From: Methylorubrum salsuginis
GTDB lineage: Bacteria; Pseudomonadota; Alphaproteobacteria; Rhizobiales; Beijerinckiaceae
Direction: 5' to 3'
NCBI RefSeq assembly: GCF_900114375.1
Contig: NZ_FOSV01000004.1
Coordinates: forward strand, 186,001 to 250,000
DNA: 64,000 bases
Notes under the pieces: generated by a model
Seen by the model: only the letters and a program-made list of their open reading frames with translations
Database searches by the model: none
Told to the model about the DNA's origin: nothing
Part shown: positions 7,030 through 15,839 of the stretch, one piece after another
How the letters are laid out: every line of letters starts with the position of its first letter
How positions within the stretch are numbered: the first letter of the stretch is position 1
Position numbers and translations under genes: made by a program

Positions 7030-9030
7030 GTGATCGTCGAGCTCGGCCATTACGCCCTGGCGCTCGCCCTGGCCCTGTCCCTCGTCCAGGCGGTGATGCC
7101 GGCCTGGGCCGCCCGCTCGGGCGATGCGGCGTTGCGCGAGGTCGCGGTGCCGGCAGCGCTCGGCACCTTCGCCTGCATCCTGTTCTCGTTCTGCGCGCTC
7201 ACCTACGCGCACGTGATGTCGGACTTCTCGGTCCAGAACGTCGTCGAGAATTCGCACACGGCCAAACCCTTGATCTACAAGATCTCCGGCGTGTGGGGGA
7301 ACCACGAGGGTTCCATGCTGCTCTGGGTGCTGATCCTCGCCCTGTTCGGCGCCTGGGTCGCCACCGCGAAGAACTCGGTGCCGCCGGTCCTGCGGACCAA
7401 CACCCTGATGGTGCAGGCCTCGATCACCTTCGTGTTCGTGCTGTTCATCATCACGACCTCGAACCCGTTCAGCCGCGTGGCGCCCGCGCCGCTGGAGGGC
7501 AACGACCTCAACCCGCTGCTCCAAGACCTCGGCCTCGCGATCCATCCGCCGCTGCTCTATCTCGGCTATGTCGGCTTCTCGATCAGCTTCGCCTTCGCGG
7601 TCGCCGCGCTGATCGAGGGGCGCATCGACGCCGTGTGGGCGCGCGCCGTGCGGCCCTGGACCCTGATCGCCTGGAGCTTCCTGACGCTCGGCATCGCCAT
7701 GGGCTCCTACTGGGCCTATTACGAACTCGGCTGGGGCGGCTGGTGGTTCTGGGACCCCGTCGAGAACGCCTCGCTGATGCCGTGGATCGCCGGCACGGCT
7801 TTGCTGCACTCCACCGTCGTGATGGAGAAGCGCGACGCCCTGAAGGTCTGGACGGTGCTTCTCGCCATCCTGACCTTCTCGCTCTCGCTGGTCGGCACCT
7901 TCATCGTCCGCTCGGGCCTGCTCACCTCGGTCCATAGCTTCGCCTCGGACCCGAGCCGCGGCGTGTTCATCCTCGGCATCCTCGCGCTCTTCATCGGCGG
8001 CTCGCTCAGTCTGTTCGCGTGGCGCGCGCCCACCCTGCGCCAGGGCGGCCTGTTCGCGCCGATCTCCCGCGAGGGCGCCCTGGTGATGAACAACCTGTTC
8101 CTCGTGGCGGCCTGCGCCACGGTGTTCGTCGGCACGCTCTACCCGCTACTCTTGGAGATGCTGACCGGCGACAAGATCTCGGTCGGCCCGCCCTTCTTCA
8201 ACTGGACCTTCATTCCGCTGGCGCTGCCGCTGCTGTTCATCGTGCCCTTCGGGCAGGGGCTCGCCTGGAAGCGGGGGGACGCGGCGGCGGCGGCCCAGCG
8301 CCTGATCGCGGCCTTCGCGGTGGCCCTCGTGGCGGGCCTCGCCGCCGCCGCGCTGACCTGGGGCGGCCCGGTCATGGCCCCGGTCGGTGTCGGCATCGGC
8401 GCCTACCTGATCATCGGATCGGCGCTGGAAATCTGGGTGCGCGCCCGCGGCTATGGTCAGAGCCGCAGCCGCGACCTCGGCACCACGTGGCGCCGCGCCG
8501 TCGGCCTGCCCCGCTCGGCCTGGGGCACGGCGCTGGCGCATGCCGGCGTCGGCGTCGTGGTGCTCGGCATCGCCGCGCAGGGCTGGTCCGCGGAAGGCCT
8601 CGGCACCATCCGCCCCGGCGGTCAGGTGACGGCCGGCCCCTACGTCGCCACCCTCGACCGCGTCGGCCCGAAGAAGGGCGAGAACTACGAGGAGACCGCC
8701 GCCTTCCTGACCCTACGCAACCGGGCGGGCGATGTCGTCGGCACGGTCGAGACGGGAAAACGCTTCTACCCCTCCCGCCGGATGACGGTGACCGAGGCCG
8801 GCCTGAAGACGGTCGGGGTCAGCCAGATCTACGCCAGCGTCGGCGAGGTGATGCCCGATGGCTCCATCGGCATGCGGCTCTACTACAAGCCGTTCATCCT
8901 GCTGATCTGGATCGGCGCGCTCGTCATGGCCGCGGGCGGCGGCCTGTCGCTCACCGACCGGCGCATGCGCGTCGGCGCCCCCGTCAAGGCGCGGGCCAAG
9001 CTGCCGCCCGCCGCGGTGCCGGCCGAATGA
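7030..9030 (+). CDS. ccmF: Haem lyase subunit CcmF
   Basis: 666 aa, GTG start at 7030, about 15 membrane helices. The WWD domain signature is visible (WGGWWFWDPVENASLMPW), and the conserved periplasmic histidines fit the haem-handling protein family. CcmF reduces and ligates haem to the apocytochrome CXXCH with CcmH and CcmI. Its stop overlaps the ccmH start (ATGA at 9027-9030), indicating translational coupling. Confidence 0.96.
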   Translation: MIVELGHYALALALALSLVQAVMPAWAARSGDAALREVAVPAALGTFACILFSFCALTYAHVMSDFSVQNVVENSHTAKPLIYKISGVWGNHEGSMLLWVLILALFGAWVATAKNSVPPVLRTNTLMVQASITFVFVLFIITTSNPFSRVAPAPLEGNDLNPLLQDLGLAIHPPLLYLGYVGFSISFAFAVAALIEGRIDAVWARAVRPWTLIAWSFLTLGIAMGSYWAYYELGWGGWWFWDPVENASLMPWIAGTALLHSTVVMEKRDALKVWTVLLAILTFSLSLVGTFIVRSGLLTSVHSFASDPSRGVFILGILALFIGGSLSLFAWRAPTLRQGGLFAPISREGALVMNNLFLVAACATVFVGTLYPLLLEMLTGDKISVGPPFFNWTFIPLALPLLFIVPFGQGLAWKRGDAAAAAQRLIAAFAVALVAGLAAAALTWGGPVMAPVGVGIGAYLIIGSALEIWVRARGYGQSRSRDLGTTWRRAVGLPRSAWGTALAHAGVGVVVLGIAAQGWSAEGLGTIRPGGQVTAGPYVATLDRVGPKKGENYEETAAFLTLRNRAGDVVGTVETGKRFYPSRRMTVTEAGLKTVGVSQIYASVGEVMPDGSIGMRLYYKPFILLIWIGALVMAAGGGLSLTDRRMRVGAPVKARAKLPPAAVPAE

Positions 9031-9482
9031 CCCGCCTTCTGACCCGCCTCGCCCTCGTCCTGTTGCTCGCCCCGGCTCCCGCCCTGGCGGTGCAGCCGGA
9101 CGAGGTGCTGAAGGATCCGGGCCTGGAGGCGCGGGCGCGCGTCATCTCGGAGGGCCTGCGCTGCCTCGTCTGCCAGAACCAGTCGATCGACGATTCCGAC
9201 GCGCCGCTCGCCAAGGACCTGCGCCTGATCGTGCGTGAGCGCCTGAAGGAGGGCGACACCAATAATCAGGTCGTCGACTACGTGGTGGCCCGCTACGGCG
9301 AGTTCGTGCTGCTGCGGCCGACCTTCGGCTGGCACACGCTGCTGCTCTGGCTGAGCCCGCTGCTGGCCGTTGGCCTCGGCGCCTTCGGCATCTGGCGCCT
9401 GTCGCGCCGCCGGGCGCCGAAGGCGGACACGCTGTCCGAGGCCGAGGCCGCCGAGGTCGAGGCGCTGCTCAAGCGGCGCTGA
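9027..9482 (+). CDS. ccmH: Cytochrome c maturation thioreductase CcmH (CycL)
   Basis: 151 aa. Signal peptide (residues 1-20, ending ALA), then the three-helix periplasmic domain with the redox motif LRCLVCQNQSI (CXXC), which reduces apocytochrome thiols, and a C-terminal membrane helix (about 101-123). The ATG at 9027 overlaps the ccmF stop by four bases. A gene for the membrane thioredoxin CcmG/DsbE is not in this cluster and must lie elsewhere, as must ccmABCD. Confidence 0.95.
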   Translation: MTRLLTRLALVLLLAPAPALAVQPDEVLKDPGLEARARVISEGLRCLVCQNQSIDDSDAPLAKDLRLIVRERLKEGDTNNQVVDYVVARYGEFVLLRPTFGWHTLLLWLSPLLAVGLGAFGIWRLSRRRAPKADTLSEAEAAEVEALLKRR

Positions 9483-9560
9483 AGGCGCGCCCTGCTTTCG
9501 CCAGATCGTTCGGGCAGGGATGTGCCGTCTTCGACCCGCAGCGAGCCTCTCCCGAGCGCC

Positions 9561-10223
9561 ATGCCGATCGCCGCCTCTCTTCGCCGCCTCTTCCTCGCGA
9601 CCGTGGCGGCCTCCGCGCCTGTCGCCGCGCAGGCCCATCCCCATGTCTGGGTCACGGCCAAGGCCGAGGTCGCCTACGAGGGCGGGCGTGTCGCCGGCAT
9701 CCGCCACACGTGGAGCTTCGACGCGTCCTACTCGGCCTTCGTGACGCAGGGCCTCGACACCAACGGCGACGGCAAGCTCTCGCCCGAGGAGTTGCAGGGG
9801 CTCGCCACCGAGAACACCACGAACCTGGCGGAATTCGCCTACTTCACCAAGCTCAAGGTCGCGGGCCGCGAGCAGGCCTTCGCCGATCCGCGGGATGCCC
9901 GCATGACCATGGACGGCGACCGGCTCACCTTGAGCTTCCTGCTGCCGCTGAAGGCGCCCGCCGTGCAGGGCAAGGGCGTCGCCGCGCTGGAAGTCTACGA
10001 CCCGACCTACTTCGTCTCCTTCAGCCTTGCCGAGGGCGCCGACGCCGTGCGCCTGCCCGGGGCGGCGGCGGGCTGCACCACCACGGTGACGCGGCCGAAG
10101 AACGCCGAACCGGCGGTGGCGGATGCCGGCAAGTCGATGAGCGAGGCGATGTTCGAGGCGCTGACCTCCGCCTCGAATTACGGCGAGCAATTCGCCAACC
10201 GGGCCATCGTCGCGTGTCCCTGA
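9561..10223 (+). CDS. DUF1007 periplasmic protein, partner of a NicO metal exporter
   Basis: 220 aa from ATG 9561 (an in-frame ATG at 9522 is less likely because the signal peptide starts at 9561). Signal peptide ends around AQA, followed by HPHVWVTAKAEV, the DUF1007 N-terminal pattern whose His residues suggest metal contact. An EF-hand-like loop (DTNGDGKLSPEEL) follows at about residues 60-72. DUF1007 genes are regularly paired with NicO-type nickel/cobalt permeases, as here: the next gene overlaps by 10 bp. It likely helps periplasmic metal handling; the precise role is unknown. Confidence 0.85.
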   Translation: MPIAASLRRLFLATVAASAPVAAQAHPHVWVTAKAEVAYEGGRVAGIRHTWSFDASYSAFVTQGLDTNGDGKLSPEELQGLATENTTNLAEFAYFTKLKVAGREQAFADPRDARMTMDGDRLTLSFLLPLKAPAVQGKGVAALEVYDPTYFVSFSLAEGADAVRLPGAAAGCTTTVTRPKNAEPAVADAGKSMSEAMFEALTSASNYGEQFANRAIVACP

Positions 10224-11227
10224 CGGCGGCGCTCGTCCCGAAGGAGCCGGTGGCGAGCCGGCTCCCGTTGCGCCTCGCGCTCGCCGCCGGAGCGGTGCTC
10301 GCCGCCGTCGGCGTCCTCGGTGCCCTCGCCTGGATCGTCGGGCCGATCGCGGCCCCACCGCCGCGCTCACCCTTCGGCATCGGCTTTCGCGAAGCCGCCC
10401 CGGCCGCGACCGGACTCGGCGGCTGGCTTCTCAACGTCCAATCGAACTTTTCGCGCAACCTGCAAGGCGCCGTCACCGCGCTGAAGGCGGGGGGCGGCTG
10501 GTGGCCGCTCGTCGCCATGGGCTTCGCCTACGGCGTCTTTCATGCCGCCGGCCCCGGCCACGGCAAGGCGGTGATCGCCGGCTACATCGTGGCGGGCGAG
10601 CGCTCCCTGCGCCGCGGTTTCTCGCTGAGCGCGGCGGCGGCCCTGCTCCAGGCCTTCGTGGCCATCGCCATCGTCGGCGTCGGGGTGTTGATCCTCAAGG
10701 CGACCGCGAGCGGCATGACGCGGGCCGGCATGCTGATCGAGACCGTCAGCTTCGCCCTCGTCGCGCTGCTGGGCGCCGCGGTGACATGGCGCAAGGCCGG
10801 GCGGCTCGCGGCGCTGGCCACCGATGCGCCGACAGCCGCCTGCGCCCCCGGCTGCGGCCACACCCACCTCACCGATGCCGCAGCCCTCGACCGGCTCGGC
10901 AACTGGCGCGAGCGGGCCGGCGTGGTGCTCGCCGCCGGCAGCCGCCCCTGCGCCGGGGCGGTGCTGATCCTCGTCTTTTCGGCGAGCCAGGGGCTGCTGT
11001 GGGCCGGCATCGCCGCGACCCTCGCCATGGCGCTCGGCACCGCGCTCACCACCGGGGTATTGGCGAGCCTGGCGGTCTTCGCCAAGGCGCTGGCGCTCCG
11101 CCTCGCCGGCGGACGCGGTCAAGGCGGGACACTCGTGGTCGGCGGGCTCGAACTCCTGGCCGCGGCCTTCGTGCTGGTGCTCGGCCTCGCCCTCGTCGCC
11201 GGAATCGCCTCCGGGGTCGGCGGCTGA
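10214..11227 (+). CDS. NicO/RcnA-type nickel-cobalt transporter
   Basis: 337 aa from GTG 10214, overlapping the DUF1007 gene by 10 bp. About seven membrane helices with the NicO signature HAAGPGHGKAVIAGY in helix II, a Cys/His loop (CAPGCGHTH) that could bind metal, and a second conserved region with GSRPCAGAVLILVF. Members export or take up Ni/Co; the RcnA-like motif arrangement and the DUF1007 partner favour export. No metal-responsive regulator is adjacent. Confidence 0.87.
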   Translation: MSLTAALVPKEPVASRLPLRLALAAGAVLAAVGVLGALAWIVGPIAAPPPRSPFGIGFREAAPAATGLGGWLLNVQSNFSRNLQGAVTALKAGGGWWPLVAMGFAYGVFHAAGPGHGKAVIAGYIVAGERSLRRGFSLSAAAALLQAFVAIAIVGVGVLILKATASGMTRAGMLIETVSFALVALLGAAVTWRKAGRLAALATDAPTAACAPGCGHTHLTDAAALDRLGNWRERAGVVLAAGSRPCAGAVLILVFSASQGLLWAGIAATLAMALGTALTTGVLASLAVFAKALALRLAGGRGQGGTLVVGGLELLAAAFVLVLGLALVAGIASGVGG

Positions 11228-11255
11228 ACGTCCTCTCGCCAAGGGGTGGGAAGCC

Positions 11256-12023
11256 GTGGCAGGCTACGCCCCTCGATCAGAGGAGAAGCCCCGCGTGACC
11301 GCACCCGGCGATGCCCTCGACGCCTTCGCGCCGATCCTGAACTGGCGTTTGCTGAAAGGCTCCCACGCCTTTCCGGGGCCGGACGGGGGCACCTGCATCA
11401 ACGAGGCGGCCATCGTCGCGGCGGGCCTGCCCTATCGGACGATCCGGGCGACGGAGGATTGTCCGCCCTGCTTCTCGCGCCCGCTCGCGGCCTACGCGCT
11501 CGGCCTCAACGACGCGATGCCGGAAGCCGAACGGCAGGGGCTGATGGCCTTCGTGCTGCGCCTCTCGGGCTCCGCCGACACGCCCGAGATCGAGGCCGCC
11601 CGCACGCGCTTCCTCGCGCTGGAGAGCGTGCGCCGCATCCTGCCCCCGTTGCTCGACCGGGCCGGCCTGCCCGCGCTCGCCGCCCGCTGCGAGACCGCGC
11701 CCGATGCAGACGCTGCGCTTCTGGCGGTGAGAGTCGCGGAAGCGCAGGGCGGGGCGCTTGCCCACGCCGCGTCGGGCCGGCGCGCCTGGGTGATCGGTGC
11801 GCACGCCTCGGCGGTCGCCCGCACCGCCACGGCGGCGATCCGGGCGTTCGCCGATCCGCGCTGCGCCGCGGAGGTGGCGGAGGGAGCCGCGCCCTTCGCC
11901 GACGGCATCTGGGTCGCCGCGCTCGGCATCCTCGACGGGGCGCTCGGCATCGGCCGGCAGGCACCGGCGATCGACCTGATCGAAGCCCGCGACCGCTTGG
12001 AACGGGCTCGCGCTCAGGCGTAG
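11256..12023 (+). CDS. Conserved hypothetical protein, about 255 aa
   Basis: I do not recognise the family. GTG 11256 is the longest start; GTG 11295 has a better placed GAGGAG site. Soluble, no signal peptide. A motif-rich N-terminal part reads LKGSHAFPGPDGGTCINEAAIVAAG then DCPPCFSRPLAAYALGLND, with CPPC that could bind metal or be redox active; the rest is Ala/Arg-rich helical. The 3' end overlaps the convergent histidine-phosphatase gene by 10 bp. Confidence 0.75.
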   Translation: MAGYAPRSEEKPRVTAPGDALDAFAPILNWRLLKGSHAFPGPDGGTCINEAAIVAAGLPYRTIRATEDCPPCFSRPLAAYALGLNDAMPEAERQGLMAFVLRLSGSADTPEIEAARTRFLALESVRRILPPLLDRAGLPALAARCETAPDADAALLAVRVAEAQGGALAHAASGRRAWVIGAHASAVARTATAAIRAFADPRCAAEVAEGAAPFADGIWVAALGILDGALGIGRQAPAIDLIEARDRLERARAQA

Positions 12024-12607
12024 GCGCGCGGGCGCGGCTCCTCGGCGAGGTCGATCTCCATCGACTCGCAGTTGGCGAGCCAGCGCCCGGTCAGGTGGTA
12101 GAAGAAGGTGCAGTGGCCGACCACGCCGATGGTCCGCTCCGGCCGCGCCCGCAGCCATTCGCGAAAGCCCGCGACGCGCTGGTCGAAGATCGTCCGCGGC
12201 TCGACGTGCCAGCCCTCGGGGCCGACCGCGCCTTCGGCATACCACCACGTCTCGGGCAGGTGATCGACTTGGAAGTCCGGGAATTCCCGGGCCAGCACCG
12301 AGGCCGCGCGGCCGATGTCGCAACTGCTCTCCTGGCATTCCCGGTGCAGCACCTCGACCAGCACCTTCGGCTTCGCCGGGTGATCGGAAAAGATGCCCGC
12401 CGTGGTCTGAAGCGCGCGGGTCAGCGGCGAGGTGACGACGAGTTCGAACGGCTCGTCGCGCAACCGCGCGCGGGCGGCGGCGACCTGCGCGTGGCCGCGC
12501 TCGGACAGGCGGGCATCGATATGGCCGGGATCGCGCCCCGTCGCCTCGTGGAGGGCGTTGTAGGTCGATTCGCCGTGGCGGATGCAGAGGATGCGGGTCG
12601 TGGACAT
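12014..12607 (-). CDS. Histidine phosphatase family protein
   Basis: 197 aa. The phosphoglycerate-mutase-like catalytic signature CIRHGESTYNA sits at the N-terminus (RHG histidine is the phospho-acceptor), with LSERGHAQ, SPLTRALQT and the second catalytic histidine in GVVGHCTFFY. Cytosolic, no signal peptide. Substrate cannot be predicted; the family includes sugar-phosphate and nucleotide phosphatases. It converges on and overlaps the preceding gene by 10 bp. Confidence 0.88.
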   Translation of the reverse strand: MSTTRILCIRHGESTYNALHEATGRDPGHIDARLSERGHAQVAAARARLRDEPFELVVTSPLTRALQTTAGIFSDHPAKPKVLVEVLHRECQESSCDIGRAASVLAREFPDFQVDHLPETWWYAEGAVGPEGWHVEPRTIFDQRVAGFREWLRARPERTIGVVGHCTFFYHLTGRWLANCESMEIDLAEEPRPRAYA

Positions 12608-12849
12608 GAGCCCGATGTAGGCCGGGGGCGGCCACGCGCCACCTGCCGCGACGGCGGGTCTCGCCTGCGCACGGAACCGGACGAAGCGTCACCGTGCGTG
12701 CGCAGCCGCGCCGGTTTCCGCACCGCGGCCGTGGCAGCGGTGCGGGCGTGGGCGGAAGGAGGGGAAAGCTTCCCGTGGCGGGGACGGGCGGCCCGGAGGA
12801 GCTTGAGGACAACCGGCCCCGGCCGGCGCCACCCTCAAGGAGCCCCCCG

Positions 12850-14994
12850 ATGTCCCATCCTCCGGTCTCGAGCCCTCTGCCCAGCCAGGGCCTGCCCCGC
12901 AACCTCCTGATCGGCCCCCTCGTCGCGATCATCCTCGCCTTCTTCGCGGGCGGCCAGCCCGCCCGGGCCGAGGAAGCGGGAAGCGGCGCGTTGGTTTTGC
13001 GCCGCGAGGGGGCCGCCCCGGTCGAGGCGCCGCGCCTCCGGGCGGACGCTGCCATCACGGTCAGCGGCCCGACCGCGCGGGCGACCATCACCCAGGCCTT
13101 CCGCAACACCACCGCCGAGTGGGTGGAAGGCACCTACCTCTTTCCCCTACCGGAGGATGCCGCGGTCGATTCGATGAAGCTCGTGATCGGCGACCGGGTG
13201 ATCGTCGCCGACATCCGCGAGCGGCAGGCGGCGCGGCGCGCCTACGAGGCGGCGAAAGCCGAGGGCAAGGCCGCCGCGCTCACCGAGCAGCAGCGCCCGA
13301 ACCTGTTCACCAACGCGGTCGCCAATATCGGCCCCGGCGAGACCATGCTGGTGCAGATCACCTACCAGCAGAGCGTCCGGCTCTCCGGCGGCACCTACGC
13401 GCTGCGCCTGCCCACCGTCGCGGCGCCCCGCTACAGCCCGGCCCCGCCCTTCGTCCAAGGTGCCGCCGAGGGCGCGGCCATGCCCGATCCCGTCCCGGAT
13501 CGCGCGAAGATCGAGGCGCCCGTGCTCGATCCGGCCCGCCACGCGCCGGTCAACCCGTTGACGCTCGCCATCGACCTCAAGGCCGGCTTCGTGCTGGGCG
13601 CCGTGAAGAGCGCCACCCACGCGATCCGCGTCGAAGATATCTCGCAATCCGAGCGCCGCATCACGCTTGTCGACGGCGCCACGGCGGCCGACCGCGATTT
13701 CGAGCTGACCTGGGCGCCCGCACCCGGCACCGCACCCGCCATCGGCCTGTTCCGCGAGCGCGTCGCCGGGGCCGAGGCCGTGCTCGCCGTCGTGACGCCA
13801 CCCGCCGAGGCCGCCCCGGCGCCCGCGCTGCCGCGGGACGTGGTGTTCGTCATCGACAATTCCGGCTCGATGGGCGGCGCTTCGATCCGGCAGGCCAAGG
13901 CCAGCCTGCTCGTCGGCCTCGACCGCCTGCGGCCGGGCGACCGCTTCAACGTCATCCGCTTCGACCACACCTACGACGCGCTGTTTCCCGACACGGTGAC
14001 GGCCGACGAGAGCCATCTCGCGCAAGCCAAAACCTTCGTGGCCGGGCTGGAGGCGAGCGGCGGCACCGAGATGCTGGCGCCGCTCAAGGCTGCGCTGCAG
14101 GATCCGCACCCGGACGAAGCCGGCCGCCTGCGGCAGGTCGTGTTCCTCACCGACGGCGCCGTCGGCAACGAGGCCCAGATCTTCTCCGCCATCGCCGCGG
14201 AGCGCGGGCGCACGCGGCTGTTCATGGTCGGCATCGGCTCGGCCCCCAACGGCTATCTCATGCGCCACGCCGCCGAACTCGGCCGGGGCAGCTTTACGGA
14301 AATCCGCTCGGTCGATCAGGTGAGCGAGCGGATGCGCGAGTTGCTCGTGAAGCTCGAAAGCCCCGTCGTCACCGACCTCACCGCGACGTTTTCGGAAGCC
14401 GCCGACGCCACGCCCGCGCAGATGCCCGACCTCTATCGCGGCGAGCCGGTCACCGTCGCGGCGCGGATGCCGGAGGCCAAGGGCACGCTGACGATCACGG
14501 GCCGGATCGGCGGGCAACCCTGGCGCACGGTGCTGAACCTCGACGGTGCTGCGGAGGGCGCCGGCATCGGCAAAGTCTGGGCGCGGGCAAAGATCGCGGA
14601 TGCCGAGACCGCGCGGATCACCGGCCGGCTCGGCCCGGAGGCGGCCGACGCCGCGATCCTGCGGCTTGCCCTCGACCACGGCCTCACCACGCGGCTGACC
14701 TCGCTGGTGGCGATCGACGCCACGCCGCGCCGGCCCGAGGGCCAGCGCCTCGTCAGGACCGACCTGCCGCTCAACCTGCCCGCCGGCTGGGATTTCGAGG
14801 CCCTGTTCGGCACCAAGAGCGAAGCCGCCCCGCCGCGCCAGCGCCGCGCCGGCTTGGCCCCGGCCCGGTACGCCGCGGCCCCCTCCGTCCCGCTGCCGCA
14901 GACCGCCACGGATTTCGAACTGCGGGCGCTCGCCGGCCTCGCCTTCCTCGGCCTCGGCCTACTGATGGCCGCGCGTCGCCGCAGGCTGGCGTGA
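12850..14994 (+). CDS. VIT/VWA protein with LPQTA sorting signal (GN sortase target)
   Basis: 714 aa from ATG 12850 (frame open to 12694, but the signal peptide begins at 12850). Signal peptide (about residues 1-40), VIT domain (about 55-190, with FPLPEDAAVDSM), VWA domain (about 330-500) with the MIDAS pattern DNSGSMGG and a later TDG, then a C-terminal sorting signal: LPQTA at residues 682-686, a hydrophobic helix and an Arg-rich tail (ARRRRLA). This is the architecture of the single target of Gram-negative class GN sortases. The sortase gene follows 245 bp downstream. Metal-dependent adhesion is the usual VWA role; the ligand is unknown. Confidence 0.92.
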   Translation: MSHPPVSSPLPSQGLPRNLLIGPLVAIILAFFAGGQPARAEEAGSGALVLRREGAAPVEAPRLRADAAITVSGPTARATITQAFRNTTAEWVEGTYLFPLPEDAAVDSMKLVIGDRVIVADIRERQAARRAYEAAKAEGKAAALTEQQRPNLFTNAVANIGPGETMLVQITYQQSVRLSGGTYALRLPTVAAPRYSPAPPFVQGAAEGAAMPDPVPDRAKIEAPVLDPARHAPVNPLTLAIDLKAGFVLGAVKSATHAIRVEDISQSERRITLVDGATAADRDFELTWAPAPGTAPAIGLFRERVAGAEAVLAVVTPPAEAAPAPALPRDVVFVIDNSGSMGGASIRQAKASLLVGLDRLRPGDRFNVIRFDHTYDALFPDTVTADESHLAQAKTFVAGLEASGGTEMLAPLKAALQDPHPDEAGRLRQVVFLTDGAVGNEAQIFSAIAAERGRTRLFMVGIGSAPNGYLMRHAAELGRGSFTEIRSVDQVSERMRELLVKLESPVVTDLTATFSEAADATPAQMPDLYRGEPVTVAARMPEAKGTLTITGRIGGQPWRTVLNLDGAAEGAGIGKVWARAKIADAETARITGRLGPEAADAAILRLALDHGLTTRLTSLVAIDATPRRPEGQRLVRTDLPLNLPAGWDFEALFGTKSEAAPPRQRRAGLAPARYAAAPSVPLPQTATDFELRALAGLAFLGLGLLMAARRRRLA

Positions 14995-15036
14995 TGGCTC
15001 AGATGATGACCAACTCTCCGAGGCGGCCGGACCAAG

Positions 15037-15211
15037 CACCTCTCCTCCCCCTTTTGGGGAGGAGGCAGGAGGTGGGGGTGGTTCAGAAGGCGCCGGAACG
15101 CCCCATCCTGCACCACCCCCACCCCGAACCCCTCCCCACCCAGATTGGGCTTGCCCGATCTGGGCCGGCAAGGTGCGGATCTCGGGCAAGCCCGAGATCC
15201 GTGGGGAGGGG
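15037..15211. repeat. Cluster of palindromic repeats between sortase target and sortase
   Basis: Nested inverted repeats fill most of the gap. GGTGGGGGTGGT at 15072 has a near-complement at 15113-15124. A 9-bp arm pair with one mismatch spans 15142-15161. GGATCTCGGGC (15177-15187) pairs perfectly with GCCCGAGATCC (15190-15200). CCCTCCCCAC before and GTGGGGAGGG after form an outer pair. Such C/G-run palindromes look like the dispersed intergenic repeats of Rhizobiales-type genomes. They could form a terminator or mRNA-stabilising hairpin separating the two genes. Confidence 0.8.
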
Positions 15212-15239
15212 ACCCGCGTTATCTTCTATCCTCCCCCTG

Positions 15240-15788
15240 ATGCTTTGCCTCGTCGGCCTCGCGCTCCTCGCGCAGGCAGCCTGGATTCCCGCCAAGGCGG
15301 CCCTGGCGCAGTTCCTCTTGGAGCGCGCCTTCGCCCGGACGCTCGCCGAGGGCGCACCCGTCCGCCCCTGGCCCTGGGCCGACACCGTGCCGGTCGCCCG
15401 CATCACCTTCCCCGACCTCGGCGAGCGCTACATCGCGCTCGCCGGCTCCAGCGGGCAGGCGCTGGCCTTCGGGCCCGGCCATGTCGAGGGCACGCCGGAG
15501 GCGGGCGAGCCCGGCGTCGCGGTCTATGCGGCGCATCGCGACACCCAGTTCCGCAGCCTCGGCCGGCTGCGGCCGGGCGATCCCGTCACGGTGCAGCGGC
15601 GGGACGGCCGGACCGTGCGGTTCCGGGTGACGGGCGCCCGCGTGGTCCGCTGGGACGCTTCCGGTCTCGATCCGGATGCGCCGGGGCGGCGCCTCGCGCT
15701 GGCGACCTGCTGGCCACTCGACGGGCTGACGCAGGGGCCGGAGCGGTTGCTGGTGGAGGCGGAGCAGGACGCGACCGCCGCGCCTTGA
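15240..15788 (+). CDS. Class GN sortase
   Basis: 182 aa from ATG 15240 (GTG 15201 in frame is an alternative inside repeat sequence). One N-terminal membrane helix (about residues 1-24), then the sortase beta-barrel with catalytic H99 (VYAAHRDTQF), C157 (LALATCWPL, the TLXTC box) and R169 (GPERLLV). Gram-negative sortases of this class cut the LPXTG-like signal of one dedicated VIT/VWA protein, here encoded immediately upstream. They act at the periplasmic face of the inner membrane; the acceptor nucleophile in Gram-negatives is unknown. Confidence 0.93.
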   Translation: MLCLVGLALLAQAAWIPAKAALAQFLLERAFARTLAEGAPVRPWPWADTVPVARITFPDLGERYIALAGSSGQALAFGPGHVEGTPEAGEPGVAVYAAHRDTQFRSLGRLRPGDPVTVQRRDGRTVRFRVTGARVVRWDASGLDPDAPGRRLALATCWPLDGLTQGPERLLVEAEQDATAAP

Positions 15789-15839
15789 CGGCGGCGGCCG
15801 CGGTGCGGTTCTGTGCGGGTTCGTCCGGACCCACGCACG

